In this document: positions 9,134 through 18,573 of the stretch, in pieces | Layout: every line of letters starts with the position of its first letter | How positions within the stretch are numbered: the first letter of the stretch is position 1 | Assembly: GCA_022766165.1 (NCBI GenBank) | Contig: QYLO01000003.1 | Span: 1 to 64,000, forward strand | Direction of reading: 5' to 3' | DNA: 64,000 bases | Source: Candidatus Electrothrix gigas | Lineage (GTDB): Bacteria; Desulfobacterota; Desulfobulbia; Desulfobulbales; Desulfobulbaceae | Notes under the pieces: model-generated | What the model was told of the DNA's origin: nothing | Database searches by the model: none | Seen by the model: only the letters and a program-made list of their open reading frames with translations | Made by a program: the position numbers and the translations under genes

Positions 9134-10618
9134 ATGAAATCTATGCTGAAATCTATGCAACGATTTGAAAAGAAAAGCTCGGATAAAGTGGTACGAAGTT
9201 CAATCGTGCTGAATGTAATGAATGTACTCTTTTTAACGCTGACACTGGTTGTAGCTTCTGTTCTACCTGCTGTTGTGTCCTCTGTTTTTGCTGCTGATTA
9301 TGGTAGACATTCTAACAGTACGTACAGGGAAAAACAAACGGACCGGAAAGTAGGTACACGAGAGAGAAGAGGTGTCCGACAACAGACTACCCGGGGAGCT
9401 ACTCAGGGAAAAGCGCAAGCTGAATATGCGATCGGTGCAGGAGATGTTCTGTCCATTAAGGTGTATGGCTATGATGAGTTAACGGTAAAAGTTCGGGTTA
9501 CAGAGGCTGGAACCATTGATTTTCCTTTGATTGGTGAAGTGCAAGTTGGTGGGCTTGGAATATCTGCTGCTGCACGGCGCATAGAAAGGGCATTGGCTGA
9601 TGGTTATCTTGTAGAGCCTCAGGTAAACATTTTTATTGAGCAGTTTAAAAGCAAAAAAGTTATTGTTCTCGGCCCAGTCCATAATCCAGGTCTTATAGAG
9701 TTGAAAGGGTCGATAAATCTTCTTGAACTGATATCTCAAGTCGGTGGATTAAAAAATAATGCAGGAGAAACTGTAACGATCAAAAGGCAGGTAAACGGCA
9801 GGCAGAAAAAAATTCCTATTAATCTTGATCGACTGATAAAAACCGGTGACCCTGCACTCAATATTCAAATTATGGGCGGAGATACAGTCTCAATTGCTGA
9901 GGGAGCTGTGTGTTTTGTTACCGGTGAGGTGAACCAGCCAGGAGAGTATCCCTGTGGTCGCAACATGACCGTTCTTAAAGTTGTTTCTCAGGCTGGAAGC
10001 TTTACAAACAAGGCGCTTGAATCGGCAATAAAAATTAACCGAACAGTGAACGGTGTTAAGCGTGTGTTGCGCAATGTGAATCAAGATACCATTGTCCTGC
10101 CTGATGATGTTATCATTGTGCCACAACGGACAGTGAGCAAGGAAGATGAGTTGCTCTGTTTTATCAGCGGAGAGGTTAAGCGACCAGGTGCATACCCTTG
10201 CTCAGAAAGAACGAACATTTTAAAGTTGTTGACCCGTGCCGGAGGTTTTACAAAGAATGCCCTAAAATCAGGAATTCATATTAATCGACAGATTAATGGT
10301 CGTAAGCGGGTTTTTAAAAAGGTCAACAAGGATACACTGTTGCGACCAGAAGATATTGTGGTTGTGCCGGCAAATTCAGCAAAGGCGGTTTGCTATATTA
10401 CAGGGCAGGTGAACAAACCAGGAGCATACCCTTGCGATGAAAAAACCACGGTCCTCAAGATGGTCTCATTAGCAGGGAGTTTTACCGGTATTGCTGCAGA
10501 ATCACGTATACAGATCAACAGAATAGTCAACGGAAGAAAGCAGGTCCTGAAAAATGTTGCCGATGACACCTTGGTGCAACCAGAGGATGTTGTTGTTGTG
10601 CCAGAGAGTTTGTTTTAA
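9134..10618 (+). CDS. Wza-like polysaccharide export protein with four SLBB domains
   Basis: Outer-membrane/periplasmic channel component for capsule or EPS secretion. A hydrophobic signal (residues about 26-55) precedes a Poly_export domain (YAIGAGDVLSIKVYGYDEL, TIDFPLIGEVQVGG) and four SLBB repeats: the first starts near KKVIVLGPVHNPG, the next three begin VCFVTGEVNQPG, LCFISGEVKRPG and VCYITGQVNKPG. Each of these last three repeats has a conserved pair of Cys about 14 residues apart and ends in a VVVP-type motif. Length 494 residues, longer than Wza because of the extra repeats. It is followed by the Wzc-like kinase, its normal partner. The Met-rich start has other in-frame ATGs, so the exact start is uncertain. 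Confidence 0.88.
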   Translation: MKSMLKSMQRFEKKSSDKVVRSSIVLNVMNVLFLTLTLVVASVLPAVVSSVFAADYGRHSNSTYREKQTDRKVGTRERRGVRQQTTRGATQGKAQAEYAIGAGDVLSIKVYGYDELTVKVRVTEAGTIDFPLIGEVQVGGLGISAAARRIERALADGYLVEPQVNIFIEQFKSKKVIVLGPVHNPGLIELKGSINLLELISQVGGLKNNAGETVTIKRQVNGRQKKIPINLDRLIKTGDPALNIQIMGGDTVSIAEGAVCFVTGEVNQPGEYPCGRNMTVLKVVSQAGSFTNKALESAIKINRTVNGVKRVLRNVNQDTIVLPDDVIIVPQRTVSKEDELLCFISGEVKRPGAYPCSERTNILKLLTRAGGFTKNALKSGIHINRQINGRKRVFKKVNKDTLLRPEDIVVVPANSAKAVCYITGQVNKPGAYPCDEKTTVLKMVSLAGSFTGIAAESRIQINRIVNGRKQVLKNVADDTLVQPEDVVVVPESLF

Positions 10619-10707
10619 GGTGTTTTAAGGTGTCGTTGTAGGCATGTTATCACTCCACATGTTGTTGTCTAACATGTTGGGATAGAAGTTTATTCACAAA
10701 AAAAATA

Positions 10708-12960
10708 ATGTATCCGGAAGAATCCATAACAGAAAGTCCTCTTCAACAGGCAAATTCCAAGCATTTGCTTGACTATATCCGTGTTTTGCAAAAACGGAAG
10801 TGGTTGGTGCTTACAGTTGCTGCGATAATTTTTTTAACAACAGCGCTTGCTACTTTTTCAAAAACCCCTCTTTATACAGCAACAATCCAGGTTCTCGTTG
10901 AAAAGAATATGGAAAAGGGACGGCTTGAGGGGCTGGCAAGCTATATTACATGGGACCCTGATTTTAAGGCAACCCAATTTGAGTTGATACGGAGTTTTAA
11001 TGTTGCGCTGCGGATTGTGAACAATCAGCACTTGGATACAGAGTATAAGCAGTATTTTTTAGGATCTTCTTCTCATTTAAGAGGTTTTGATTCAATTATC
11101 CAACCCGTGATATCGTTTTTTTCTTCACTGTTTGATTCAACGCAAAAACAAGATCAGGGAGATGCGCAGACAACCTCTGATGCAGGCACAAAAAGCGATG
11201 CAGAAAAAATTGCAGGTATGATTCAAGAGGCTCTTACGCTGACCCCTGTGCCTGATACCAAAATTGTCGAAGTGAATTATACGCATGAGGTGCCTAAAAT
11301 TGCTCAACTCGTTGCCAACGGTATAGTTCGGGCATATATCGAAGAGACCTTGGATATAAAGACAAGTACCACAACGCATAGTCTAAATTGGATGACGATT
11401 AAGGCTGATGAGGAAAGAAAAAAGCTGGAGGATTCAGAAAGGGCCTTACAAAAGTACATGCGGAAAAATGACATTGTAACTGTTGAAAATAAACTGGCTG
11501 TTCTTCCTGAACGTCTTTCTCAGTTCAGCTCAGAACTGTCAGTAGCCCAGACAGAGGAAAAAAAACATGCTGCTGTCTATCGTCAGATAAGGAGTGCAGG
11601 GAAAAATACTAAAAAGCTTGAGGCCATACCTTTACTTTCCAATAACAGCGAGTTGCAGGATATTCGAGCAGAGATATTTGCTGCTGAACAGAATATCAGA
11701 GAGTTATCTAAAAGATACGGCGAAAAGCATCCCATGATGATTAAGGCCCGGGCTGACCAGAGGCTATTACAAAAAAAGAAACGAACGGAAATTGATCGGG
11801 TTATTGAGGTTGCCAAGAACAGCTATGAGCTTGCCAAAACCCGGGTCAAAGATTTGACAAAGATGATGGAGCAAACCAAGGCAGAGATGCTGAACATGAA
11901 TGAACGGTTTGTTCAGTATACTATCCTGAATCGAGATAAAGAGATGAACAGGACAGTGTACGATGCCTTGTCCAGTAGTATCAAAAAAATCAACGTGACA
12001 GCGCAGGCTATGGATATCAGGATTTGGGCTGTAAAAAATGCCGATCTTCCTCTACTGCCCTCAAAACCCGATAAAAAGAAAGAGTTACTTCTTGGCCTTG
12101 TTCTTGGATTAGCTGCTGGTATGTCCTTAGTCTTTTTTCTTGATTATATTGACAATACGGTTTCGGCTGGCGAGGATCTAGAAAAGAGATATGGTCTTAC
12201 TGTTCTCGGTGCAGTTGAAGACCTTCCAAGGAAAAATAAAAATATCGAAACGTTTATTATAGATAACCCTCTTTCTGCCTTTACTGAGAGCTATAGACTT
12301 ATTCGATCAAGTGTCCTCCTGTCAACCCCAGATCATCCGCCCCGTACCCTTCTTATCACCAGTATGATGCAGCAGGAAGGAAAGAGTACGACAACAAAAA
12401 ATTTGGCCTATATTTTATCCCAGAATGATAAGAAAGTCTTGATTATGGACTGTGACATGCGTCGTCCGAGACAGCACAGCATGTTTGAAGTAGACAACTC
12501 TTATGGCTTAAGTAATTACCTTTCCGGCAATACAGATGAACAGGAGCCAACAATGATAAAACAGATGCCGGACAGCCTTATCTCAGTGCTTCCCTCTGGT
12601 CCTATACCGCCCAATCCAGCCGAGCTATTAGGGTCAAAGAGAATGAAAACATTGCTTGCTCAATCAGTTGAGCGTTTTGATTTTGTTCTCCTTGATTCTC
12701 CGCCCGTGCAACAGGTCACAGACAGTCTTTTGCTGGCTGGCCTTGTTGAAGGAACGATTACAGTCCTTAGATCAGGAAAAACCACCTTTGATATGCTGGA
12801 TAGCGGGATGAAAAAATTACGGGAAAGCCAGGCTCATCTGTTGGGTTTTGTGCTGAACCGTGTAACCAAGCGGAATGCAGGTCAGGGGTATTACGGATAC
12901 TATTCATACTACTCTCGCAAAGGAAAGGGTGGGTATTACACAGAGCAAAAGAAAAGTTGA
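10708..12960 (+). CDS. Wzc/ExoP-like chain-length determinant and autophosphorylating tyrosine kinase
   Basis: Inner-membrane polysaccharide co-polymerase that controls chain length and gates export with the Wza-like protein. Residues about 15-50 hold the first transmembrane segment after a Wzz domain start, a long coiled-coil periplasmic part follows, the second transmembrane segment is LLLGLVLGLAAGMSLVFFLDY (about 450-470), and the cytosolic BY-kinase domain has Walker A QQEGKSTTTKN, Walker A' VLIMDCDMRRPR and Walker B FVLLDSPP. The C-terminus is the expected tyrosine cluster (GYYGYYSYYS and GYYTEQ), the autophosphorylation tail. Full length at 750 residues. The stop overlaps the start of the next gene. 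Confidence 0.92.
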   Translation: MYPEESITESPLQQANSKHLLDYIRVLQKRKWLVLTVAAIIFLTTALATFSKTPLYTATIQVLVEKNMEKGRLEGLASYITWDPDFKATQFELIRSFNVALRIVNNQHLDTEYKQYFLGSSSHLRGFDSIIQPVISFFSSLFDSTQKQDQGDAQTTSDAGTKSDAEKIAGMIQEALTLTPVPDTKIVEVNYTHEVPKIAQLVANGIVRAYIEETLDIKTSTTTHSLNWMTIKADEERKKLEDSERALQKYMRKNDIVTVENKLAVLPERLSQFSSELSVAQTEEKKHAAVYRQIRSAGKNTKKLEAIPLLSNNSELQDIRAEIFAAEQNIRELSKRYGEKHPMMIKARADQRLLQKKKRTEIDRVIEVAKNSYELAKTRVKDLTKMMEQTKAEMLNMNERFVQYTILNRDKEMNRTVYDALSSSIKKINVTAQAMDIRIWAVKNADLPLLPSKPDKKKELLLGLVLGLAAGMSLVFFLDYIDNTVSAGEDLEKRYGLTVLGAVEDLPRKNKNIETFIIDNPLSAFTESYRLIRSSVLLSTPDHPPRTLLITSMMQQEGKSTTTKNLAYILSQNDKKVLIMDCDMRRPRQHSMFEVDNSYGLSNYLSGNTDEQEPTMIKQMPDSLISVLPSGPIPPNPAELLGSKRMKTLLAQSVERFDFVLLDSPPVQQVTDSLLLAGLVEGTITVLRSGKTTFDMLDSGMKKLRESQAHLLGFVLNRVTKRNAGQGYYGYYSYYSRKGKGGYYTEQKKS

Positions 12961-15554
12961 CCCCACACCTGACGTTGCATACAGAGACAAACAAAGATAG
13001 TCTGGATAGTCTGGATACTCTGGATATCAAGGGGCAGGGACAGAGACAAAGCCAAATCCAGAGAGATGAGCAAAAAGAGGGAAAGGCCTTTTTTCTCTTT
13101 TTATTTACGCTTTTTTTTTCCCCTCTGGCCTTTGGTACGACAGAAACGTGGTCAATACTCACAGTGGAGTTGCTGATAGCTCTCACTGGCCTTTTTCTTT
13201 TTGTTTTTCAATCCTTTTCCCATAAACGACAAGCTTGCTATCCTTACTATCAAACCCCTGGCCTGTTGCCGTTACTGCTGCTCCTTGCCTGGATGTTTCT
13301 GCAAGTCATTCCCTTGCCAATTTTTTTGGTTCGTAGCATTTCACCTGCAACTTTTCATGCCTATCAACCAGTTCTCGGAGTAGGCGAGTTTGTTTCCCCA
13401 GATCATTGGATACCGTTGACTGTCCATCGTAAGGCAACACTGTTTGAGGCTCTTCGAGTGAGTTCCTGTGTTCTTTTTTACCTGCTCACGATTCAACTCC
13501 TGACCAGCTATAAACGGCTCATGGTAACAGTGAAGGCTATCAGTGGATTAGCTCTCTGTATAGCTGTTCTTGCAATTCTACAAAGGATGTCAGCACCTGA
13601 TACGCTTTTTTGGTTTCGTCAGTTGACTGGAGGAAAAACAGCCTTTGGTCCTTGGGTGTATAAAAACCACTATGCTGGCTTTATAGTGCTCCTCTGTCCG
13701 CTTGTGCTGGCCCAGTTTTTACTGTATCGCCCGTCATTGGACCGTCTTGAAACAGTCAGGGAGAAAATCCTTTCTTTTTTTTCAGCAAAAGGTGCAACAA
13801 CGCATCTTCTTATGGGCTTTGGAACGGTTATCCTTCTTGCCTCGGTTTTTTTGACCCAGTCACGAGGTGGCATTCTCAGTATTATCTGTTCCTTGCTCTT
13901 CTTTTTTCTGTTGATTTTTCAGCGAAAGGGAAGGGTAGACAAACTGCCCCTTATGCTGATAATCACCGGGTTACTCATTATTGTTGGCTGGTACAGCTGG
14001 GAACCTATTTGGGAGCGTTTTCATGATATTATTAACAGAGAAACCGGGGGAATAAAGGATGATCGTTTATTAATCTGGGCAGATTGCCTGCGAATAATCA
14101 AGGATTTTCCCGTAACCGGAACAGGATTTGGTACCTTTGTTGATATATTTCCAAGCTACAAAACCATCCCTGATAACCTCCTGTACGAACATGCACATAA
14201 TGACGTGATCGAAGTATTGACTGATGGTGGTGTGCCTGCCTGTATTTTTGGCTTATGGTTTATGATAACTGTCCTCAAAACAGGATATAGGCAGATTTTT
14301 TTACGACGGGATCATGTTGCAGTCTTGCTTTCAATTGGTGCCTTGAGCGGTCTTGTTGGCCTTCTTGTCTTCAGTCTTTTTGATTTTAATCTGCATAACG
14401 GAGCAAACAGTCTCTATTTTGCCATGTTATGTGGCCTTCTGGTGTCAGCTAGTCATACTCGCCAATATTATCAGGCTGCTCCTACCCTGCTGAGGCCCTG
14501 TGCATCACATCAGAAGGGACGAAGCCTAACAGTTTTAGGAACAGGTATGGGAGTACTGCTTTTCCTCTGCCTTACCTTATTTTTTCAAGGAAAAAAAGTA
14601 CTTGCTGAGAGAGCGTATCAGCAGGCCCGCTTGGTTGTATCACAGTCTGATCTGAAACCCTCTGTTAAAAGAGAACAACTGATCAATCTGCTTGAAAAGG
14701 CACGAAAATTTGACCCATTAACTGGTCTGTATGCCTATGCTCTGGCAAACATCTACAACATACAGGGACAGGACAACAAGGCTCTTGCTCTTTCTGCTCA
14801 AGCTGTTTTGCAAGAACCAATGCATTTTGCTTATTTACAACAGTTGGGTCGTTTACTTGCACCCGCATTAGCTGATTCTGATTCTGCGCAGGCACAGCAG
14901 CTCATGGAGACAGGGTACAGAAGAGGAAAGAAAAGGGATGTCTCCTTTCAGGGCTGGGCAGAGTTTGAGCTTTCTCGTCCTCGTCCTATAAGACAACAGG
15001 GGTTAGTAAGATTACACAAAGAGTTTCAAGACAATACAGTCCGGCAAGCTGGGCAAACTGGGCGATCCGAGCGGTCACGGCGTTTTCAACGTTTCCGAAC
15101 TTCCCAACTCTTATCCATACTCTATCCTTTGCTCATAAAGTATAAGCTTACTGAGCAGGAAATCTTGACTGTTTTGCCAGCAACGACATCTGCTTGGTTT
15201 GGTTTTTGGCAACAGCTTAAAAAAGAGAAAAAAGCAAAACAGTATGCCTTTGTACTTGAGCGTTCTCTTGATTTTATTGGCAATGAACCGCAGAAACATT
15301 CTCGCTACTTTGTTGAGGCAGCTCATTATTACCGAACAAATAACAAGAAAAAAAAGGAAGAAAACGTGCTTTTGCTCGGCATACAGTATCTGCCAAGTTA
15401 TGCTTCTTTTCATATTCAACTTGGTGAGCTATATTTAAGGATGGGAAAACAGCGCAAGGCGCTTGCTCGCTTTATGCAGGCATTACAACTTGATCCAGAG
15501 AATAGAGGATTACGCAATAAGATTAAGAAAATCCAAGGAATGCCGAACAACTGA
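12957..15554 (+). CDS. O-antigen ligase/polymerase (Wzy/WaaL-like) with C-terminal TPR region
   Basis: Polytopic inner-membrane protein of 865 residues. About ten or more hydrophobic segments span residues 40-500, with the Wzy_C signature region around RLLIWADCLRIIKDFPVTGTGFGTF and EHAHNDVIEVLTDGG. The last 350 residues are a periplasmic or cytosolic TPR-type repeat region (for example LARFMQALQLDPENRGL). It probably polymerises or ligates repeat units for the polysaccharide exported by the preceding genes. The called start is a TTG overlapping the kinase stop (TTGA); a later start is possible because residues 15-25 are a 9-bp-repeat-encoded SLDSLDTLD stretch. No glycosyltransferases or flippase lie nearby. 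Confidence 0.82.
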   Translation: MTPHLTLHTETNKDSLDSLDTLDIKGQGQRQSQIQRDEQKEGKAFFLFLFTLFFSPLAFGTTETWSILTVELLIALTGLFLFVFQSFSHKRQACYPYYQTPGLLPLLLLLAWMFLQVIPLPIFLVRSISPATFHAYQPVLGVGEFVSPDHWIPLTVHRKATLFEALRVSSCVLFYLLTIQLLTSYKRLMVTVKAISGLALCIAVLAILQRMSAPDTLFWFRQLTGGKTAFGPWVYKNHYAGFIVLLCPLVLAQFLLYRPSLDRLETVREKILSFFSAKGATTHLLMGFGTVILLASVFLTQSRGGILSIICSLLFFFLLIFQRKGRVDKLPLMLIITGLLIIVGWYSWEPIWERFHDIINRETGGIKDDRLLIWADCLRIIKDFPVTGTGFGTFVDIFPSYKTIPDNLLYEHAHNDVIEVLTDGGVPACIFGLWFMITVLKTGYRQIFLRRDHVAVLLSIGALSGLVGLLVFSLFDFNLHNGANSLYFAMLCGLLVSASHTRQYYQAAPTLLRPCASHQKGRSLTVLGTGMGVLLFLCLTLFFQGKKVLAERAYQQARLVVSQSDLKPSVKREQLINLLEKARKFDPLTGLYAYALANIYNIQGQDNKALALSAQAVLQEPMHFAYLQQLGRLLAPALADSDSAQAQQLMETGYRRGKKRDVSFQGWAEFELSRPRPIRQQGLVRLHKEFQDNTVRQAGQTGRSERSRRFQRFRTSQLLSILYPLLIKYKLTEQEILTVLPATTSAWFGFWQQLKKEKKAKQYAFVLERSLDFIGNEPQKHSRYFVEAAHYYRTNNKKKKEENVLLLGIQYLPSYASFHIQLGELYLRMGKQRKALARFMQALQLDPENRGLRNKIKKIQGMPNN

Positions 15555-15671
15555 TGCAAAGGCTGTTACTAAAAAAAATAAGCACGTGTCAGGTATTTTT
15601 TGTATTAACAAGCAACTTATGTTACTCTAGTAAATATATAATTTTTAATTCTTTAAAGATAGGGACTGTCG

Positions 15672-15902
15672 ATGGAATACCACTTGATTTCTCAGGGACG
15701 TCTGTTTACCGGGGCCAAGGAAAAGGAATGTATTGTCATGCTTCAACGAATCACAAAACTGTCTGAGGAGCAGGTGCGAAAGACGTTGTTAAACGGACGT
15801 CCTCGTAAGCTTTTTAGTTCCGATGACAAGGAAAAGGTGAAGAAATTTTCTCAGGCCTACCGCAAGGCAGGGCTGGTTGTGGAGATAAAAAAGATACAAT
15901 GA
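15672..15902 (+). CDS. Small protein of unknown function
   Basis: 76 residues, charged, no signal peptide or membrane segment, Lys-rich C-terminal half with a helix-strand pattern (RRKLF-type, KKFSQAYRKAGLVVEIKKI). I do not recognise the family. The stop overlaps the next start by 4 bases (ATGA), so it is translationally coupled to the 139-residue gene downstream, which supports it being real. The last residues look like a small alpha/beta module ending in a strand. Confidence 0.6.
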   Translation: MEYHLISQGRLFTGAKEKECIVMLQRITKLSEEQVRKTLLNGRPRKLFSSDDKEKVKKFSQAYRKAGLVVEIKKIQ

Positions 15903-16318
15903 CCCAGGCAACAGATGCTGAATTAAAGGCATTTATCGACAATTGGCAGGAAAGCTCAGAAAAGAACAAGGCTATTTTTCTGAGCTATAAAGAGCAACTT
16001 GAGGGCAATAAAGATGTTCGATTAGAGTTCATCCCACGCCCCGGAATAACCTATTCTCTCCGGGCAGCCCACACTGCTCAGAAGAAAAGAAAACTCTTTG
16101 CCATGATTGATGTTATTGAAGATAGCCCAAGGTGGCTTTCTGTCTGCTTTTACGGTGATATGATAACTGATCCAGCAGAAAGAGGCGATGCTGTCCCGGG
16201 TGGTTTGCTTGGAGAGGATGCTCTTTGTTTTGACCTTGAAGCATGGGACGAAAAGCTGGTCAACTATGTTGCAGCCCGGCTTGATGAAGCCTGTCAACGT
16301 GCTGTGCAAGAAGGATAA
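15899..16318 (+). CDS. Conserved-looking cytosolic protein of unknown function
   Basis: 139 residues, no export signal. A helical N-terminus (residues 5-45) is followed by a strand-rich core with FIPRPGITYSLRAAH, LFAMIDVIED and WLSVCFYGDMITDPAERGD, and a C-terminal helix (VNYVAARLDEACQRA). No catalytic motif stands out. It is coupled to the 76-residue gene upstream and lies 12 bp before the purine nucleoside phosphorylase, so the four genes from 15672 to 18549 may form one transcript. Confidence 0.65.
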   Translation: MTQATDAELKAFIDNWQESSEKNKAIFLSYKEQLEGNKDVRLEFIPRPGITYSLRAAHTAQKKRKLFAMIDVIEDSPRWLSVCFYGDMITDPAERGDAVPGGLLGEDALCFDLEAWDEKLVNYVAARLDEACQRAVQEG

Positions 16319-16330
16319 AAACAAAAAATC

Positions 16331-17188
16331 ATGTCTGCTATGTCTGCTATCTCTGCCATTAAAGCACATAAAGCACAGGTTGAAAAGGCGGTCACTTTTC
16401 TTCGCTCCCGCCTTTCCATAAAGCCGAAAATTCTGATCCAGTTAGGCACTGGCCTAGGCAATCTTGCTGAGGCAATGGAGGAGAGTCTTTCCATTTCCTA
16501 TAAGGATATTCCCGGCTTTCCCCATTCCACTGTGACCAGTCATGCGGGTAACTTGGTCTGCGGGATCTTGGCTGGCAAGCCATGCGCTATTCTCCAAGGA
16601 CGATTTCACTATTATGAGGGCTATTCTGCTTGTGAGGTTGGCTTTCCGATTCGGGTTTTATCCCTGCTTGGGGTACAGACAGCCATTATCACCAACGCCT
16701 CTGGCGGTTTGAATACAACATGGCAGGCTGGTACGATTATGATACATAAAGATCATATCAATCAGTTACCTGATAACCCCTTACGAGGGCCAAATATTGA
16801 TGAATGGGGACCACGCTTCCCGGATCTGTCCCGGCCGTATCATCCAGATCTGCGGAAACTGGCTTGGCAGGCAGCCCAAAAACTCGAATTTTCTCAGGTA
16901 ACAGAGGGTACCTATATCTGCATTCCCGGCCCGAGTCTGGAAACTCCGGCAGAGACTCGGATGCTCAGGCAATACGGGGCTGACGCTGTGGGGATGTCCT
17001 CTGTGCCAGAGATTATCACAGCCCTGCACGGCGGATTACAGGTGCTGGCCTTATCTGTAGTGGCCAATGTCAATGATCCAGATAACTTTATCCCTATTCT
17101 CTTAGAAGATATTGTTGAGGCTGCCCAGCAGGCCGAGCCTATGCTGCAAAAAATGATTTTTGACATTGTCCAGGAGATGCAGTCATGA
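16331..17188 (+). CDS. punA: Purine nucleoside phosphorylase (trimeric PNP/MTAP family)
   Basis: Phosphorolysis of purine nucleosides to base and (deoxy)ribose-1-phosphate. The phosphate loop GTGLGNL, GRFHYYEGY, the purine site ITNASGGLN, PGPSLETPAE and VGMSSVPE are all present; the GMSSVPE form with Glu and the ETPAE motif points to PNP with inosine/guanosine preference rather than strict MTA phosphorylase. Length (285) is normal. The first 20 residues (MSAMSAISAIKAHK) come from a 9-bp tandem repeat. It overlaps the MTA/SAH deaminase by 4 bases: deamination would make inosine-type nucleosides (including methylthioinosine) that this enzyme could cleave, a plausible salvage route. Confidence 0.9.
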   Translation: MSAMSAISAIKAHKAQVEKAVTFLRSRLSIKPKILIQLGTGLGNLAEAMEESLSISYKDIPGFPHSTVTSHAGNLVCGILAGKPCAILQGRFHYYEGYSACEVGFPIRVLSLLGVQTAIITNASGGLNTTWQAGTIMIHKDHINQLPDNPLRGPNIDEWGPRFPDLSRPYHPDLRKLAWQAAQKLEFSQVTEGTYICIPGPSLETPAETRMLRQYGADAVGMSSVPEIITALHGGLQVLALSVVANVNDPDNFIPILLEDIVEAAQQAEPMLQKMIFDIVQEMQS

Positions 17189-18549
17189 GTCAGATAAGTC
17201 AGATGGGTCAGACGGCAAGAAACGTTACAGACATTCCAGACGTTACTTTGATTCTTTCTGGTCGCTACTTGATAGCCAGTAGCCGCAGCCGAGATGTACA
17301 GGAGCAGGAAAATATCTCTGTTGCAGTTGCCAGCGACCGTATCGTTGAAATTGGGCCAAATCTTGCAGATAAATATCCTCAAGCCAAATGTATCAGCCAT
17401 GCCCACGGTCTGATCATGCCCGGTTTAATCAACACCCATACGCATGCGGCAATGGCCTGTTTTCGAGGTCTGGCCGATGATCTCCCCCTCATGGAGTGGT
17501 TACAGGAGCATATCTTTCCCAGAGAGGCCCAGTTGACCGCTGAGATTGTCTATCAGTCCACCTTGCTCTCGCTCTGCGAGATGATAAAGTCTGGCACCAC
17601 ATCTTTTAATGATATGTATCTCTTTGCCAAAGACGTGGCCCGGGCAGCTCATGCATCCGGGATGCGAGCTTGGCTGGGTGAGGTTGTATATGATTTTCCC
17701 TCGCCCAACTATGGCGAATTGGAAAACGGTTTACGCTATACTGAGGAGTTATTTGACCTGTATGCAGGACATGAACTGATCACGGTGACAGTGAATCCTC
17801 ACTCGGTGTATACCTGCTCCCCAGCCCTGTTGGAGCGATTAGCAGCCCAGGCAGAGGAGAGGGATACCCTCTATCATATCCATTTGGCAGAAAATCAGGA
17901 TGAGGTCAATACCTGTATGGAGCGATACAACTGTTCTCCGGTTCAGCATTTGGAAAATCTGGGCCTGCTCAACAAACGGGTTGTGGCGGCCCACGGGGTT
18001 ATGCTTACAGAGGAAGAGGCGTTCCTGCTGGCAAGACAAAAGGTAAAGATAGCGCACTGTCCAGAGTCAAACATGAAACTCGCATCTGGAGTGGCCCCTG
18101 TGCCTGCGATGCTCAAGCAAGGCATTACTGTTGGGCTTGGCACAGATGGCTGTGCCTCTAATAATGATGTGGATATGTTTGGTGAGATGAATTCAGCCGC
18201 TAAAATGCACAAGGTTATGCAGATGGACCCAACGGTGATGCACGCTGCTGAGACCCTGCATGTTGCCACTCAGGGCGGAGCAACGTTGCTCGGGGCAGAA
18301 AAAGAGATCGGTATGCTTGCTGTGGGCAAGAAAGCCGACCTTATTATGCTGGATATGGATCAACCCCATCTTACTCCAGTGTATAATCCGATTTCGCATC
18401 TGGTCTATGCAGCCGGAGGCGGTGACGTTATCCACTCTGTTATTAATGGACAGGTGGTGATGCAGGATCGACAGATAATAACGCTGGATGAGAAAGCAAT
18501 TATAGCGAAAATGAAAGAGATCGGGGAAAGAGTACGGAACATGAAATAA
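17185..18549 (+). CDS. mtaD: 5-methylthioadenosine / S-adenosylhomocysteine deaminase
   Basis: Zinc amidohydrolase that deaminates MTA and SAH to the inosyl forms, relieving inhibition of methyltransferases. The metal motif PGLINTHTHAAM, HIHLAEN, AAHGVMLT, HCPESNMKLASGVAPV and GLGTDGCASNNDVDMFGE are the signature of this group. The 454-residue length is typical. The first 20 residues (SQISQMGQTARNV) are an unusual extension encoded by a short repeat; the family normally begins near TLILSGRYLI, so a later start cannot be excluded, though the ATGA overlap with the PNP supports this one. Pairing with PNP suggests SAM by-product recycling. Confidence 0.92.
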   Translation: MSQISQMGQTARNVTDIPDVTLILSGRYLIASSRSRDVQEQENISVAVASDRIVEIGPNLADKYPQAKCISHAHGLIMPGLINTHTHAAMACFRGLADDLPLMEWLQEHIFPREAQLTAEIVYQSTLLSLCEMIKSGTTSFNDMYLFAKDVARAAHASGMRAWLGEVVYDFPSPNYGELENGLRYTEELFDLYAGHELITVTVNPHSVYTCSPALLERLAAQAEERDTLYHIHLAENQDEVNTCMERYNCSPVQHLENLGLLNKRVVAAHGVMLTEEEAFLLARQKVKIAHCPESNMKLASGVAPVPAMLKQGITVGLGTDGCASNNDVDMFGEMNSAAKMHKVMQMDPTVMHAAETLHVATQGGATLLGAEKEIGMLAVGKKADLIMLDMDQPHLTPVYNPISHLVYAAGGGDVIHSVINGQVVMQDRQIITLDEKAIIAKMKEIGERVRNMK

Positions 18550-18573
18550 CCCCAAAAAAATAGTTTCAGCTCC

